Below, piece by piece: positions 50,538 to 60,535 of a DNA stretch of 64,000 nt (its first letter is position 1; each line of letters opens with the position of its first letter). Source of the stretch: Euglena gracilis (lineage: Eukaryota > Euglenida > Euglenophyceae > Euglenales); assembly GCA_039621445.1 (NCBI GenBank), contig CP154957.1, positions 29,238,958 to 29,302,957 of the forward strand. The letters are read 5' to 3'. The notes beneath the pieces are model-generated. The model saw nothing but the letters and a program-made list of their open reading frames with translations, had not been told where the DNA came from and did not search any database. Position numbers and translations under genes: made by a program.

Positions 50538-50819
50538 CTCCCCTCCCGGACCGCTTGCGTACAGCCTTCGGCAATTTTTAAGGCGGCCCTGGGGAAGTGT
50601 TCGGGCCCTCTTTCCGGGGTTCTTGGTCCCCGAAGCCTTCGGCTTCCGGGGGGGGGGGGCCTCGGCCCCCGTGGGCCCGAGGCCTGGGATTTTGGGCCCC
50701 CCCTGGGGGGGGGGGCGAGGCCCTCGGCCTCGCCTTTCGTTTTGTCTTTCTGGGGTGTGGTCGGCGGTTTTTTTTGGGGGGGAGGAAGTAACGTACAGCA
50801 GCAAATTCTGAGTCTGAGT

Positions 50820-51560
50820 TTAAAGCACCGTGATCCAGGAGATTCCAGGTTCTGCACTTCAATCCATAGTCCACGAATGTCCAGAAGGGAGGGCAGGGGG
50901 GCAGGCAATAGAGGTCGCACCGCCAACACCACAGCCAGGCATCCCAGGACATGTTGAACATGATGTCGATGGCTTTCCAACCCGGATGAATGATGGACAT
51001 GGGGGGGCAGGAAACCATTGGTCTACACCGCCATCACTCCCAGACCAACATCCTGCACTTTCTAAATCTCAATCCATTCCGACGTGGCCCAATGGGAAGC
51101 TTTGTTGGGAAGGGGGGCAGGTAACATAAAGTTCACACCGCCTGCACTCCTTCAGGCAGCAGCCCATGGGGGGGGGGCTGAATTGACACAGCCAACACCA
51201 ACACCAACCCAACGGTCATGCACAGGGTTCACCTTTGCAAAAGTCGACCCAGAGTCACTGATTGACCCCCTTGGAGCGGCCCGACAATGCTCAGGATTCC
51301 CCATTTTAGTGATTTTTTTGTTGCCAGTTTGCTGGATGCTGACTCGGCACCTGGAGTGCACCACTGCTGCAAAGTGACCACAAATTCAAAAACAATTCTC
51401 TGGTGAAACTGCCACTGGCTTGGGGAATTAAACCCATGGACACACCAAAATCCATCCAGATGGCACATGGGGGGCTGCTGCAACTGGGTGCTACACAACC
51501 ACCGCACATGTCCCGCAGAGAAGGGGGTTTAGGCTGGGAGGGGGAGGGCAGGCAACACTT
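50820..51560. repeat. Degenerate GGGCAGG...CACCGCC repeats
   Basis: Four blocks (about 50895, 51007, 51115, 51545) each contain a G-run, GGCAGG, a short AT-richer word, GTCNACACCGCC and a C/A-rich tail. Interior of the 2.5 kb element; non-coding. Confidence 0.5.
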
Positions 51561-51573
51561 GGTCTACGCCGCC

Positions 51574-52593
51574 TCATTCCCACTTCTCCGCGAACCACTG
51601 GTACCTCTGTCGACGGTACCTCCTCTTGCTCGCCTCGGAGGGTCCACGTTCATCTCCACTTCTCCTGCGGGTTCGGGACGTTGCTCCTTCGTCTCTGGGG
51701 GGCATGTCCTTCAGGGTCTCCTCCTGGAATCCTCGGTACTGGACCAAGCACGCCCGGACTGGCCAACGCAATGGCCCAGTCGGCTGCATCTGGCCCGCCT
51801 GCTGGTCCCAGATCTCGAAGAACCGGGTTCCTTCCTCGAAGATGATGAACTTCACTGTCATCTTCTGCAGCACTGGCCACCATGTTGTTGTACGCCAGTC
51901 TGGTGCAATCAGCACCATCTCCTGCACCTGGTCCGCGATGATCTTGAGGATGACTTGATTCATCAGCGTCCACGGTGGATTGGCCCATATCCTTTCTCTT
52001 GTCCATGTCTTCGCAAATGCATTGTCTTCCCTTGTCCAAAACTTGTGGAATCTTGCATTTTCCCATGATGCAAATGATTCTTGCACACCTTCTGGCTGAA
52101 AGTTGAACTTGTCCAGGATCAGGTCGATGAATTCCCAGCGCACTGCGTACTCCTCGGAGATGTACTGCCTCTTTATCCTTCTTCCTCTTCCACTTGGTCT
52201 TTGCTGGGTCTCTGGCTCGTCCACCTCGTAGTACTCCTCATCTGCAGCTGGTCCTGATTCTGGTTCTCTTGGTTCTGATCTGGTCTCCATCACCACATTT
52301 CTCCTCCTGAATGGCTTGAATGGCTCTTCCGGTTCTTCAGCTGCACCTTCATAGATTGGAGCTGGACTCCTTGATTCGTCTTCTTCTTCTTGGCCATCCC
52401 ACACTGTCAATGCAGATATCCAGCCTTCTTCTGGAAGTCGGACACTCCATCTGCTCCAGCTCCAATCTGTCACTTTCTGCACTTTCGAGTGATCTTCTTC
52501 TGGCATCCAACTGACATTCATCCTCCTGGCCTTGGCATTCTGGTATTCCGATTCTGGCATTCTGGTATTCTGGTAGTGGTAGGCCATGAACAC
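51574..52593 (-). CDS. NPPW-domain ORF in the 2.5 kb element
   Basis: 339 codons, intact. The N-terminal half is acidic and Pro/Glu-rich (EEEDESRSPAP, EEPEEPFKPF). The C-terminal half contains FHKFWTREDNAFAKTW, IWANPPWTLMNQVILKII, VLIAPDWRTTTWWPVLQKM. The NPPW...P-W order is the same as in DIRS A (YANPPWSIIPQW, LLIVPHW), where it follows RNase H. NPPW resembles the (D/N)PP(Y/F/W) motif of N6-adenine methyltransferases, but no SAM-binding motif was identified. An intact ORF in an otherwise pol-less element suggests it matters to the element or was recently captured. Confidence 0.6.
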   Translation of the reverse strand: MFMAYHYQNTRMPESEYQNAKARRMNVSWMPEEDHSKVQKVTDWSWSRWSVRLPEEGWISALTVWDGQEEEDESRSPAPIYEGAAEEPEEPFKPFRRRNVVMETRSEPREPESGPAADEEYYEVDEPETQQRPSGRGRRIKRQYISEEYAVRWEFIDLILDKFNFQPEGVQESFASWENARFHKFWTREDNAFAKTWTRERIWANPPWTLMNQVILKIIADQVQEMVLIAPDWRTTTWWPVLQKMTVKFIIFEEGTRFFEIWDQQAGQMQPTGPLRWPVRACLVQYRGFQEETLKDMPPRDEGATSRTRRRSGDERGPSEASKRRYRRQRYQWFAEKWE

Positions 52594-52604
52594 TTCAGTT
52601 TTCT

Positions 52605-52817
52605 GGGTGTCTCCTTGGGGTATCTTTCTTTTCTTATCCTTGATACTTGAATGCAGAAGACTTTGCCAGCTTGATGGATAAAGTGTTGAGGCTTGGACCC
52701 ACCTACAGACAGGCGGTCCATTGAACTTAAATTAGGAACTTCCGCAAAGCGGAAGATTCCGCGGTTAGTCTTTTTTTGGTCCCGCCCGGCGCCGCACCCC
52801 AGGGGCCGCCGCCAACA
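52605..52817 (-). repeat. 5' LTR of the 2.5 kb element, truncated
   Basis: 213 bp matching 50324-50537. It borders the right 55-bp flank duplication (52818-52872). Confidence 0.8.
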
Positions 52818-52872
52818 GCGCCGCAGACGGTTGCTCAGAACGACGGGACTTCTTCTGTTGCACGGACCAGTA

Positions 52873-53290
52873 AACCCCCCCCAAATATAACCCCCGCCCC
52901 CAAATACAACCCCCCCCCCAAATATAAAACCTCCCCTGAGGACCTTGAAATCCCGCCCGAATATAAAACCCCCCCTCCGGCGCGAAGCGCCGGAATAAAA
53001 TTTTTTCGACAAAATCTCTCCCAAAATTGTGATTTTTGGCAGATTTGGGAACAATTTTTGCCAAAAACATGTGAAAATTGCTCCTTCGCCCGAAAAATGT
53101 ATTTTTTGGACCCCCAAGGGTGGGCGTATTTGTGATTTGGACCGAAAAAGTGACTACCGGAGCCCGCCGGGAAGTTGATTTTTCCGACCGAATATAAAAA
53201 CCCTCCCCAAATATAAAACCCACCCTCGGGGTCTTGAAATTTCCGCCCAAATATAAAACCGGGGGGGGGTTTATATTTGGGGGGTGGGGT
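52873..53290. mobile_element. Short inverted-repeat element 7 in gypsy-2 gag
   Basis: The left end has tandem CCCCCCAAATATAA units. The right end, GGGGGGGTTTATATTTGGGGGG, is their inverse. AATATAAAACC and CTTGAAAT occur on both sides. The core has near-palindromic AAATTTT words and CCGGCGC-GAA-GCGCCGG (52976-52992). Same architecture as elements 1, 3 and 4 in DRG2 introns. Confidence 0.6.
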
Positions 53291-55492
53291 TAGTTGTTTG
53301 GCGAAAACTGATGGGCCCCACCTTGAGCGTGTGCTTCCGGGAACGGTCTCTCCCCTCCTTGGGAGATTCGGGGCTTGCTGGGTATGGGGGGGCGTGCGGG
53401 ACTCTTGGGTGATTGCCCGCACAGTAACACTGTCGTTGGGGTTAGACGGCCGGCCCAGACCCCCATCCCTGGGGCCTGGGCGGCCCCGTCCCTCATCATA
53501 CTGCACCTGGACGGCCGAGACGTTGCTCTTGCCGTCCTTGCCTTTGCCCTTGGACTTTTCTTTTCCTTGATGTCCTTTGGATCTACCCTTCACCTTGCCT
53601 TTTCCTGTGCCTTCAACTTGTCTTGTGGCATTCGATGTCCACTGCTCGCCTTGGTACCCACCACCTTTTCCTTTTTCTTCTTCTCTTTGCCATGCACTGG
53701 ATGACCACTGCTCGGCTTGGTACCCACCCTTTCCTTTTCCTTCATCACTCGTCCACTGGGCACGATTACCACTCCTCCGGGTACCCATGTCCCCTTTGGC
53801 CCTGTACTTTGCCTTGGGGCGCGGGAACTGGCCGCGTAGGCGGGCGTGGCTGCTTGGCTTGCTTGTCCTTCTTCGGCGGCGCGTTCGTCTTCTCCACCTC
53901 CTTAGTGTACGGCTCCTCGGTGGTGTCTTCGACCTCCACGTCCCGCTGCCCCCCTGGTACCGGCCGCTTCTCCGGGATCTCCTACTCCTTCTCGGGGGCC
54001 TTCTTCGTGTCCATCCGCAGCCATGTCAACATGAGGTTGTGGATGTCCTTCGCCGGTAGATCGCACGAGTCTGCCGTCACCGTGACGATGCCGCCGCCCT
54101 CCCGCCGCTGGCACTCGTACACGGCCTTCACCACTGTACGGTGCTCGTCGCCCACCGGCACAACCACAAAGCGGCGTCCCACCTTCCGCACCGAGGCGGG
54201 GGCCACCGTGGTCTTCTGCTTGATCATCCCCTTCACCTCCTCCACCGTTGTGTCCATCGGCAGCCCCTCCAGCACGATGGACGGGTCCACCCGCCTGTCC
54301 TCCTCCATCTTCCACCACCTTCCGGCGCCAGGGATGAAGGGGCATGGCTTCCACGAGGAGCTTCCCCAGCTCCTCCTCCTCCTCCATGCCCACCTGCCTC
54401 GCCATGGACACCATCTGCGCGTAGTACTCCCTCAAGGACTTCTCGTTGAGCTTTCCACTCCTCACCAAGTTCAGCTTCGTCATTCGTCGCCACAGGACCT
54501 CCTTGTGCTCTCCGCCGTTCGCCAGGTCCACCTCCGCGAACAGCACGGCATAATCCACCTCCCTTTTGGTCTTGATCTCCTCGTCCAGCATCAGCACCGT
54601 GGCCTCGTCCAGAGCCACGTGGAACATGGCGAGACGCTGGGATTACGTGATGGACGGCCACGCCTGCTCGAGTTCCCGAAGGAACAGGAGCCACTGCCTC
54701 CGCCACCGCGGCCTGTCCTCCGGATGCCCAGAAAACCGGCCCGGGTGGAGGCCGATGACGGAGTCCACCAGCGGCGCCAGGGAGAAGTGCAGGGCCGCTG
54801 GCTGGGCCTGTACCGGGGCGATGCGGACCTGTCGCACCGCGGACACGCTGGCGACCGGGACGGAGGACGGGGTGGTCAGGCGCGCGATGGAGAGGGACGA
54901 GACACCGCCCCCACCCGTCGCGGCCTGCTTCCGGATCAGCCGGAGAGCTCGCCGGAGGGTGGACGACGACTTCTCCTGTACCACGGACTCCTCCTGCGTG
55001 GGCTTCTCCATCTGGACTGTCCTCACCTCAGGCACTGACTGCTGTCTGGCAACCGGCTCCGGCTGCTGCTCAGCCGGGGGCGGCGGAGCATTGGCGGGCA
55101 TTGCCGGCAACGCCTTGGATTGGGAGGATACGATCAACTTCGAGACGATCTGGTCCAGCCGCTGTACCGCCATCTCCACGGCTTGCTTCTGGACGTTCAC
55201 CTTCTGCACTTCGGTCTCCACTACCCGGATCTTCTTTCCGGGACCCGCGGCGAGCCGTTGCACGGCCACGGTCAGTCCTTGGGCTTGGGCTCCCACATTC
55301 TGGATCTCCGTCTCCACCTTCTGAATCCTCCCCACGATCAGCGGCGGCAGCTCGGCGACATTTGGCACCTTGGCAGCGGCCGCCTCAACCTTGTTGGTGA
55401 GGGTGGACACTTGCGCCACCTGGATCTTGACCTCCTCCTTCAGCCATGCGTTCTCGTTGTGGTGATACTGCAGCTGCGCCGCGAGATGCGGC
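53291..55492 (-). pseudogene. Gypsy-2 Gag, central and C-terminal part
   Basis: From 55492 down: coiled coil (LAAQLQYHHNENAWLKEEVK, TLTNKVEAAAAKVPNVAELP), Pro/Ser linker, then RFSGHPEDRPRWRRQWLLFL and, after a frame change near 54640, DEATVLMLDEEIKTKREVDY and SLREYYAQMVSMARQVG, which fit a retrotransposon-gag domain. After further shifts comes a Gly/Lys/Gln-rich basic tail (GKGKVKGRSKGHQGKEKSKG) in place of a zinc knuckle. RNA packaging and capsid role by family. Confidence 0.6.
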
Positions 55493-55700
55493 TGTGTGGG
55501 AGAGCCTACGGCACACTGCAGTCGTAGGTGCGTAACACCAAGACCAGTCTGATCCGGATATATTATTGGTTAAGGTGTTGGCCTCACACGCGGGAGGTCG
55601 TGGGTTCGAGACCCAGGTCCAGCCGTGTGAGTCCTGGTCGATCCCGTACGGGCAGAGGGCATACCGCGAGGATCGATCGGCGCACCTTCGGCTGTATACA
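55493..55700 (+). repeat. TRIM 5' LTR with tRNA-Val-like segment
   Basis: 208 bp. Box A TGGTTAAGGTG (55567-55577) fits TRGYnnAnnnG. CCTCACACGCG (55582-55592) matches the anticodon loop of tRNA-Val(CAC). Box B GGTTCGAGACC (55603-55613) fits GGTTCGAnnCC. Arms pair only partly, so a functional tRNA is unlikely; Pol III promoter activity is inferred. Confidence 0.7.
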
Positions 55701-56058
55701 TGGTAGCAGAGGAACCCGTCCAATGCCACACGAACCGGAGACCAGAGCCGGACCCCACGGCGCCCGAAAGGCGGAGGCGGACGCGCCGAGTCTAGGGCGA
55801 CTGAAACTCGTACACCGTTCCAAAGTCTCAAGCCAATGCAAAGGGGGACGCTCCCAGGCGGCAGAGCCCGTGGAAGACGACAACACGTAAACTGCCGGCT
55901 ATAGTAAACCCGAGCTGCAGGGGTCGGCAGCCTGGTGACGCAGTACTCGTGAGAGGCACTACTAGCCAACTACGGCCGTGTGAGGCATACCCCGTGCTGT
56001 AGGGGCCACGGCCAAGGTGACACAGCAGGCTAGTGTGGTAAGGCTCTTGGGAGGGGAG

Positions 56059-56275
56059 TGTGTGCGGCGGACGGGAGAGCCTACGGCACACTGCAGTGGT
56101 AGGTGCGTAACAGCAAGACCAGTCTGATCCGGATAGATTATTGGTTAAGGTTTTTGCCTCACACGCGGGAGGTCGTGGGTTCGAGACCCAGGTCCTGCCG
56201 TGTGAGTGCTGGTCGATCCCGTACGGGCAGAGGGCATACCGCGGGGATCGATCGGCGCACCTTCGGTTGTATACA
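56059..56275 (+). repeat. TRIM 3' LTR with tRNA-Val-like segment
   Basis: 217 bp; has 9 extra bases near its start relative to the first LTR and a few substitutions. Box B and the CTCACAC loop are conserved; box A reads TGGTTAAGGTT, losing the last G. Confidence 0.7.
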
Positions 56276-56280
56276 GCGAC

Positions 56281-57345
56281 GTCACCTCCACCGCCTTGCC
56301 TTGGGCCACCACGGTCGCCTCCACCTTGGCGGCGAGGGTGGCCATCTGCCCTTAGGTGATGTTGATCTTCTCCTGCAGCCGGGCGTTCTCGGCACGCTGC
56401 CGCTCCTTCACCTGTAACAGCTCTTGTACCGCGGCCTTGAGGTGTGCCACCTCTACCAGATCGGTGAGCCCGCTCACAGGCACACCCCTCTTGACCGCCA
56501 TCACCGCGGCGACGGCGTTATCTTCCGCCTCCTTCACCTTCGTTCGGACCCTCCGGATGTCCTCACCGAAGATCTCCGAGAGCGTCGTGGGTGTACTTCT
56601 TCACACGCGTCATCCGCTCCTCCGCCGTGGCCACCATGGGCATGAGCCTGTGGAGTTGTGATATTCCTTGACGTAGTCTGACGATGTCGTCCTCCACCTT
56701 CACCACCTTCTCCATCAAGTCCACGTGGGCCCCTTCTTGGGCCGCCATCCTTTGCTTCAGCTCTTGTACCGCCATATCTTGCTCGTCCACCTTGTCCTTC
56801 AGGGCTGCGGCCAAATACACGGCCGCCCAGCTGTCCCACATCTCCTTCGCCTTGGAGCCGATGAAGTCGACGCTGTTGCAGAGGCGGTCCATCCGCGTCT
56901 GCAATGCAGCGCACGCAGCCTCCCACTCGGGGGGGGGGGGGGCTGCATGACCTTGTCCGGCTTCTCGTCGACGTCGTACATCTCGCTCTGGTCTCCGGCC
57001 GCCAGCCACACCTCGTCGTCATCACGAGGACCTTCTCCCTGGCGTTGTTGATCACCTTCTCCTTCTCCTTCACCCTCGTCATCTCCTTCGTCATCGGAGA
57101 GGCTCATCCGCGGCACCTTGTGCTGCCGGACTGATGATGGTGGGGTGCGGAGGTGTGCGTGCACGGCGGCGGTGCTCGGGTGTTCGCTGGGGGACCGGCT
57201 GGGATGCGGCCCTCCCTCCGGTGCGGCGATGACTTGGCTGGACGACGACGCCATCTGCGACGACGAGGGCCCTGCCACTGGCTCTGGTGGCAGGGCAGAC
57301 GGCGCAGACAGATGCACGGATGGGATCGGGGCAGCCCCCATTTTC
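56281..57345 (-). pseudogene. Gypsy-2 Gag N-terminal part
   Basis: Starts about 57338 (MGAAPIPSVHLSAPSALPPE), Pro/Ser-rich, then an acidic stretch, a frame change at the 12-G run (56931-56942), and coiled-coil segments (WEAACAALQTRMDRLCNSVD, QELKQRMAAQEGAHVDLMEK, HLKAAVQELLQVKERQRAEN). A second frame change lies near 56580. It is interrupted by the TRIM at 56280. Confidence 0.55.
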
Positions 57346-57560
57346 TGAATTATTTGGCCTCCAGAACCCAGGTTCTGGCTGGATTCAGGGTCCGAAGGCA
57401 GCAAAAAAAGGGAATTTTGGGGCACGTGTGCCCAATTTTACCGGAGCGCCGGGTGATTGTTTTTCCCCACTCGGCCTGCCTGGGGAGCCCATTCCGCGCA
57501 CGGTCAACGAACCGGCGAGAGGGGAAAAATGGTAGCAGAGGATTGTTCGTTCTACGTTTT
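57345..57560 (-). repeat. Dispersed repeat R, copy 3 (left half, inverted)
   Basis: Reverse orientation of 41620-41815: GCACGTGTGCCCAATTTTACC, GGAGCGCCGGGTGATTG, CCACTCGGCCTGCC, GAACCGGCGAGAGG. Confidence 0.7.
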
Positions 57561-57598
57561 CCATAGAAGGCCATTTTCTCGAGTGCCTTCTTTTTGAA

Positions 57599-58456
57599 GT
57601 GCAAAGCGTGCACACCTCCGCAGAATTTTCCACACACGAAGAGGCTACAGCCCACCGTGACACAGACAGGATGCCAACCCTTGTGGCGGACTCTGAAGTG
57701 GTATCCCCCACCGCAAGTCCTCCCGATAGCCCTCGGGAAGCGCAAGAAAAAACCCCGAAAAGGAACCCCCGATCCTCTGCCCCATCCCCGCTCCCATCCC
57801 CACAATCCCCTTTTCCTGCACTCCCAGCCCCACCCCAACTCCCACTCATCCCCCTCCAATCCGAATCCCTAGTCCATAGCCCTCGAGACTCTTCCAAGTA
57901 CCCCTCCTCAGAAAAAGATTTTCTGGGGAGAAACCCCAGTTTAAAGCGTTATCAGACTGCTTTTGCACTTCTGTGGGTAATTTTGGAACACATGGGGGTG
58001 CCCCCCACTGAAGCCACCACAGACCAAGTGGCTGACGCTTTAATACAATTATTCCAATTTTCAAAGGCCCAAGCCCGTAATGCATACAGTGCTATGCTTT
58101 TGATTCCTGGGTTTGGTGGGCTGAGATTCCACACCCTTTTGACCCTTTTGACGAAATCAGCCCAGCCCCAGAGCTGGGACATGACCCCCTGGCTACCACC
58201 CGGGGCCCCACCCCCTCAGCCTTTCCCCGGGACCCCACCCTCCCCCCAGCTGATCCATTCCCTGCCCTTCCCGTTCCTGTTCCCGTCCGAGGTGCCCCAC
58301 CTGTGGGGCGTCCCGGAGCTGCAGAGTGAGCGGGCCTTCGCGGGCCTGCCGGTGCCCGTGCCCAGCCCCGGGCCACCGAGGAGCCCTGATGAGGGCATGC
58401 AGACCATCACTTATCACCCCGCCCACGAGCAGTGCCCCGGCGAGTCCGCGGGCTGA
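57599..58456 (+). pseudogene. Chimeric ORF containing a DIRS recombinase fragment
   Basis: 285 codons without a stop. Residues 1-100 are Ser/Pro-rich. Residues about 104-180 (FLGRNPSLKRYQTAFALLW, QARNAYSAMLLIPGFGGLRF) match the recombinase core-binding part of DIRS B. Residues 185-285 are a Pro-rich segment of different base composition (PGAPPPQPFPGTPPSPQLIH). It lacks all catalytic residues. Probably a fusion of element fragments; expression unknown. Confidence 0.45.
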
Positions 58457-58474
58457 GACGGGATCCCCGCCCCC

Positions 58475-58885
58475 GTGGGGGGGGGGGAGGTGTTTTTGGC
58501 CAACTCCTTGGGGGGTGCCTCTGAAGCAGTAGGGGGGGGGGGAGGAAAAGCCTGGTTTAAAAATAAAAAAGGGTAGCGGGGGGGGCAGAAGAACACCTTC
58601 ACCTTGCTTCCAAGCGCCGATTGCCCTTCTTTTCGAATTTGAATTGTTGCCTTGGCTTCCCCTTTTGCTTGGCCTTCCGGATTAACTTTTTGAATTTGTT
58701 TGACAATTGCTTTCTCGAATTCATATTTATATTTTGTATCACCTTGATTCAGCATGCAAATTTCTCGGAATGAAACATCAGGAAAAGAGAACCTGGGGGG
58801 GAGTACACAGGTAAAAAAAGTAGTGGAATGGGGCAGAAAATTCGCTAATTCAGGTGCGCAGGCGCCAGGCCGCCTCCCGCCGCCA
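58475..58885 (+). repeat. Dispersed repeat R, copy 4 (right half)
   Basis: Matches 41822-42237: TTTTTGGCCAACTCCTTGGGG, AGCCTGGTTTAAAAATAAAA, CTTTTTGAATTTGTTTGACA, GCTAATTCAGGTGCGCAGGCG. Confidence 0.75.
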
Positions 58886-59009
58886 ACACCTGTAAGAATG
58901 AAATGGTCAACCGTTTTGGTCCAGCCAAACAGACTTTTATGATCAGACAGCTCCAATCAATGCGTGGGGGGGGGGTAGATCTGACTTCTGGACAGAAACT
59001 GCGCAATTT

Positions 59010-59210
59010 GTGGCGAAGCAACCACGTTTGACAAAAAAAATAAAAGAATTGTCAGCAGCAAAAGACACCATAATGTCATTAACTAAACCAGGGGAGCCAG
59101 TGAATCTCCAGGTCGACAAGCAGATAGCTGCCAGCTTCCTTCAAAAGCAAGGGGGGAGGATAAACACCCTAAACGACATCCTTCGACCCCTCTTGGTTTG
59201 GGCAATCTGA
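59010..59210 (+). pseudogene. DIRS C RNase H fragment
   Basis: IKELSAAKDTIMSLTKPGEP and VNLQVDKQIAASFLQKQGGR align with ELQAAVETVKSLAKPKQT and LHVDSQVAVSYLTKWGGK of DIRS A. It stops at 59208. Confidence 0.6.
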
Positions 59211-59280
59211 AACCATGTCCAATTGAGGGTGCAGTATGAAAGCAGAGAGCTTGTCCTGGTGCACCCAGGACCCAGGGGAT

Positions 59281-59697
59281 TGTAACCCCCCCCTAGTAAG
59301 TGCACGGGTGCACGCATTTTAAGGACGTAGTTTCGGACCCCAAGGGGTGTGCACTTAATGGGGCAGTGCCCACTTTTTAGGGCAAAAAAAAAGCCAAAAA
59401 ATGCTGACATTACCCCCACTCTTTTTCAATCCCCCCCCCATTTTTGTGATTTCAAGCTATGAGTCAAGTGATTAGTGTCAAATGTGTCAAATTTGGGCCT
59501 GGACGATGGAAATATTTGGTCTGAGAAGGACAATTTTGAGAATTGTGTGTGCTTTCCGACCTGATATATGACAGTGATTTCTCCCTTGGGGGGGTGCGCA
59601 CTTTTTAGGGAGGTAATTTCGGACCCTTGGGGGGTGCGCACTTATTAGGGCACTGCGCACAATTAGGGCACTGCGCACTTATTAGGGGTGGTTTACC
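59281..59697. mobile_element. Short inverted-repeat element 6 in DIRS C
   Basis: GTAACCCCCCCCTAGTAAGTGC at 59281 is inverted at the right end, GCACTTATTAGGGGTGGTTTAC. Internal direct units GTGCGCACTT(A/T)TTAGGG and TTTCGGACCC(C/T)T repeat near both ends. Non-coding, MITE-like. Confidence 0.65.
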
Positions 59698-60535
59698 CTC
59701 AACCACCATCTTTTTCAAAACATTCTCTGCCACTTCAAAAAGCATGTAAACCCAGTGGTGGCTTGCTTTGCCAGCCCAGGAAATTCAAATTTTCAAAAAT
59801 TCATTTCCAAATGGCCTCACCACCAGGCTTTCAGAGAGGATGCCTGAAACTGCCCCTGAACTATTTGTCACATGTCTGGGCAAACCCACGCTGGAAATGT
59901 CAGTGTGTCCAGATCTGCCAGCTTTTGGGACCTTTCACAGTTTTTGGAGAAATTGAACGGATGTTAAGAACCCCTCTTTGACATGAGGTCTCAGAAAGAC
60001 ATTAATTATCTGTTGGGGGTTGCTAGCCCTCCACACGCAAGTTTATCTAGCCAGGACCCAGTGAAAAATAAGGTTTTTTTTGGAGACAAAATTTCATCCT
60101 GTTACAGAATCCCGTTAAAGAAAAGGCTGGCAGCAGCCCAGGTGGGAGGAGTTTTTGAGTTTCCCACACGTCCCTCTCATAAGCCCCTGGCATTTGTCGC
60201 AAGAATACGTCAGGAGGACTGCTCATATGGTTGCACAAAAAATGATTTATTGTGGTCCCTGGATGGAAAAAGGCCTTTGGGCTCAAACAGCGTCAATTAT
60301 CTGACCAAATAAATTCTGCAAGACGAGGGGGGTGGACATCACCCATTGGAAACCCCAAAGCACCAGGGGGGATGGGGTTTTATTCTGGAAACATACTGGT
60401 TTACAAGCAGAAGAAGTCCTGCAGCTGGGCCAGTGGAAAAATTCTGGAGCCTTCCAGGCCCACTATTTGAGGCTGGGTGTCGTAGAAAAAATTGAAAAAT
60501 TATGGCCCAGAGGGAGGAAAGTGCACAGCTTCGTC
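59698..60535 (+). pseudogene. DIRS C tyrosine recombinase remains
   Basis: Broken frames matching DIRS A: LPLNYLSHVWANP, HASLSSQDPVKNKVFFGDKI, KNDLLWSLDGKRPL, then QSTRGDGVLFWKHTGLQAEE with the HxxR box changed to QSTR, and FQAHYLRLG with the catalytic Tyr position kept. Stops near 59980, 60010 and 60310. Confidence 0.65.

Larger units (their letters stand above)
50301..52817 (-). mobile_element. 2.5 kb LTR element inserted in gypsy-2
   Basis: Minus strand. 5' LTR 52817-52605, interior with one long ORF, polypurine tract (CTCCCCTC on plus, 50538-50545), 3' LTR 50537-50302. The 3' LTR begins TGTTGG and ends CAACA. The 5' LTR lacks its last about 24 bases, and with them any primer site. No RT or integrase, so non-autonomous. 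It is flanked by a 55-bp direct duplication instead of the usual 4-6 bp. Confidence 0.75.
55493..56275 (+). mobile_element. TRIM-like element with tRNA-like LTRs
   Basis: 783 bp, no coding sequence. LTRs 55493-55700 and 56059-56275 start TGTGT and end GTATACA. Primer site TGGTAGCAGAGGA is directly after the first LTR. Polypurine tract GGGAGGGGAG (56049-56058) is directly before the second. Target duplication GCGGC/GCGAC (one mismatch). Each LTR contains a tRNA-like segment with box A and box B. It interrupts the gypsy-2 Gag coiled coil. Confidence 0.8.
42243..57345 (-). mobile_element. Gypsy-2: decayed Ty3/gypsy element with DNMT domain
   Basis: Minus strand, read from 57345 downward: Gag with coiled coils, DNA cytosine methyltransferase-like domain, protease, RT, RNase H, Pro/Thr linker, integrase, C-terminal domain, then a post-pol transmembrane ORF. 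GC-rich, unlike gypsy-1. Frames are broken by stops and indels. Three smaller elements have inserted into the gag-DNMT part (50301-52817, 52873-53290, 55493-56275). Confidence 0.75.

Noticed and set aside
55561-55630. A functional tRNA-Val(CAC) gene
   Set aside because: Box A, box B and the anticodon loop are present, but the anticodon stem has a G-G mismatch and weak pairs, no acceptor stem is evident, and it lies inside an LTR.
41610-58885. Repeat R confidently called as the LTR pair of gypsy-2
   Set aside because: The half next to the gag start is in the opposite orientation and the other half is displaced by about 900 bases, so an LTR pair cannot be demonstrated.
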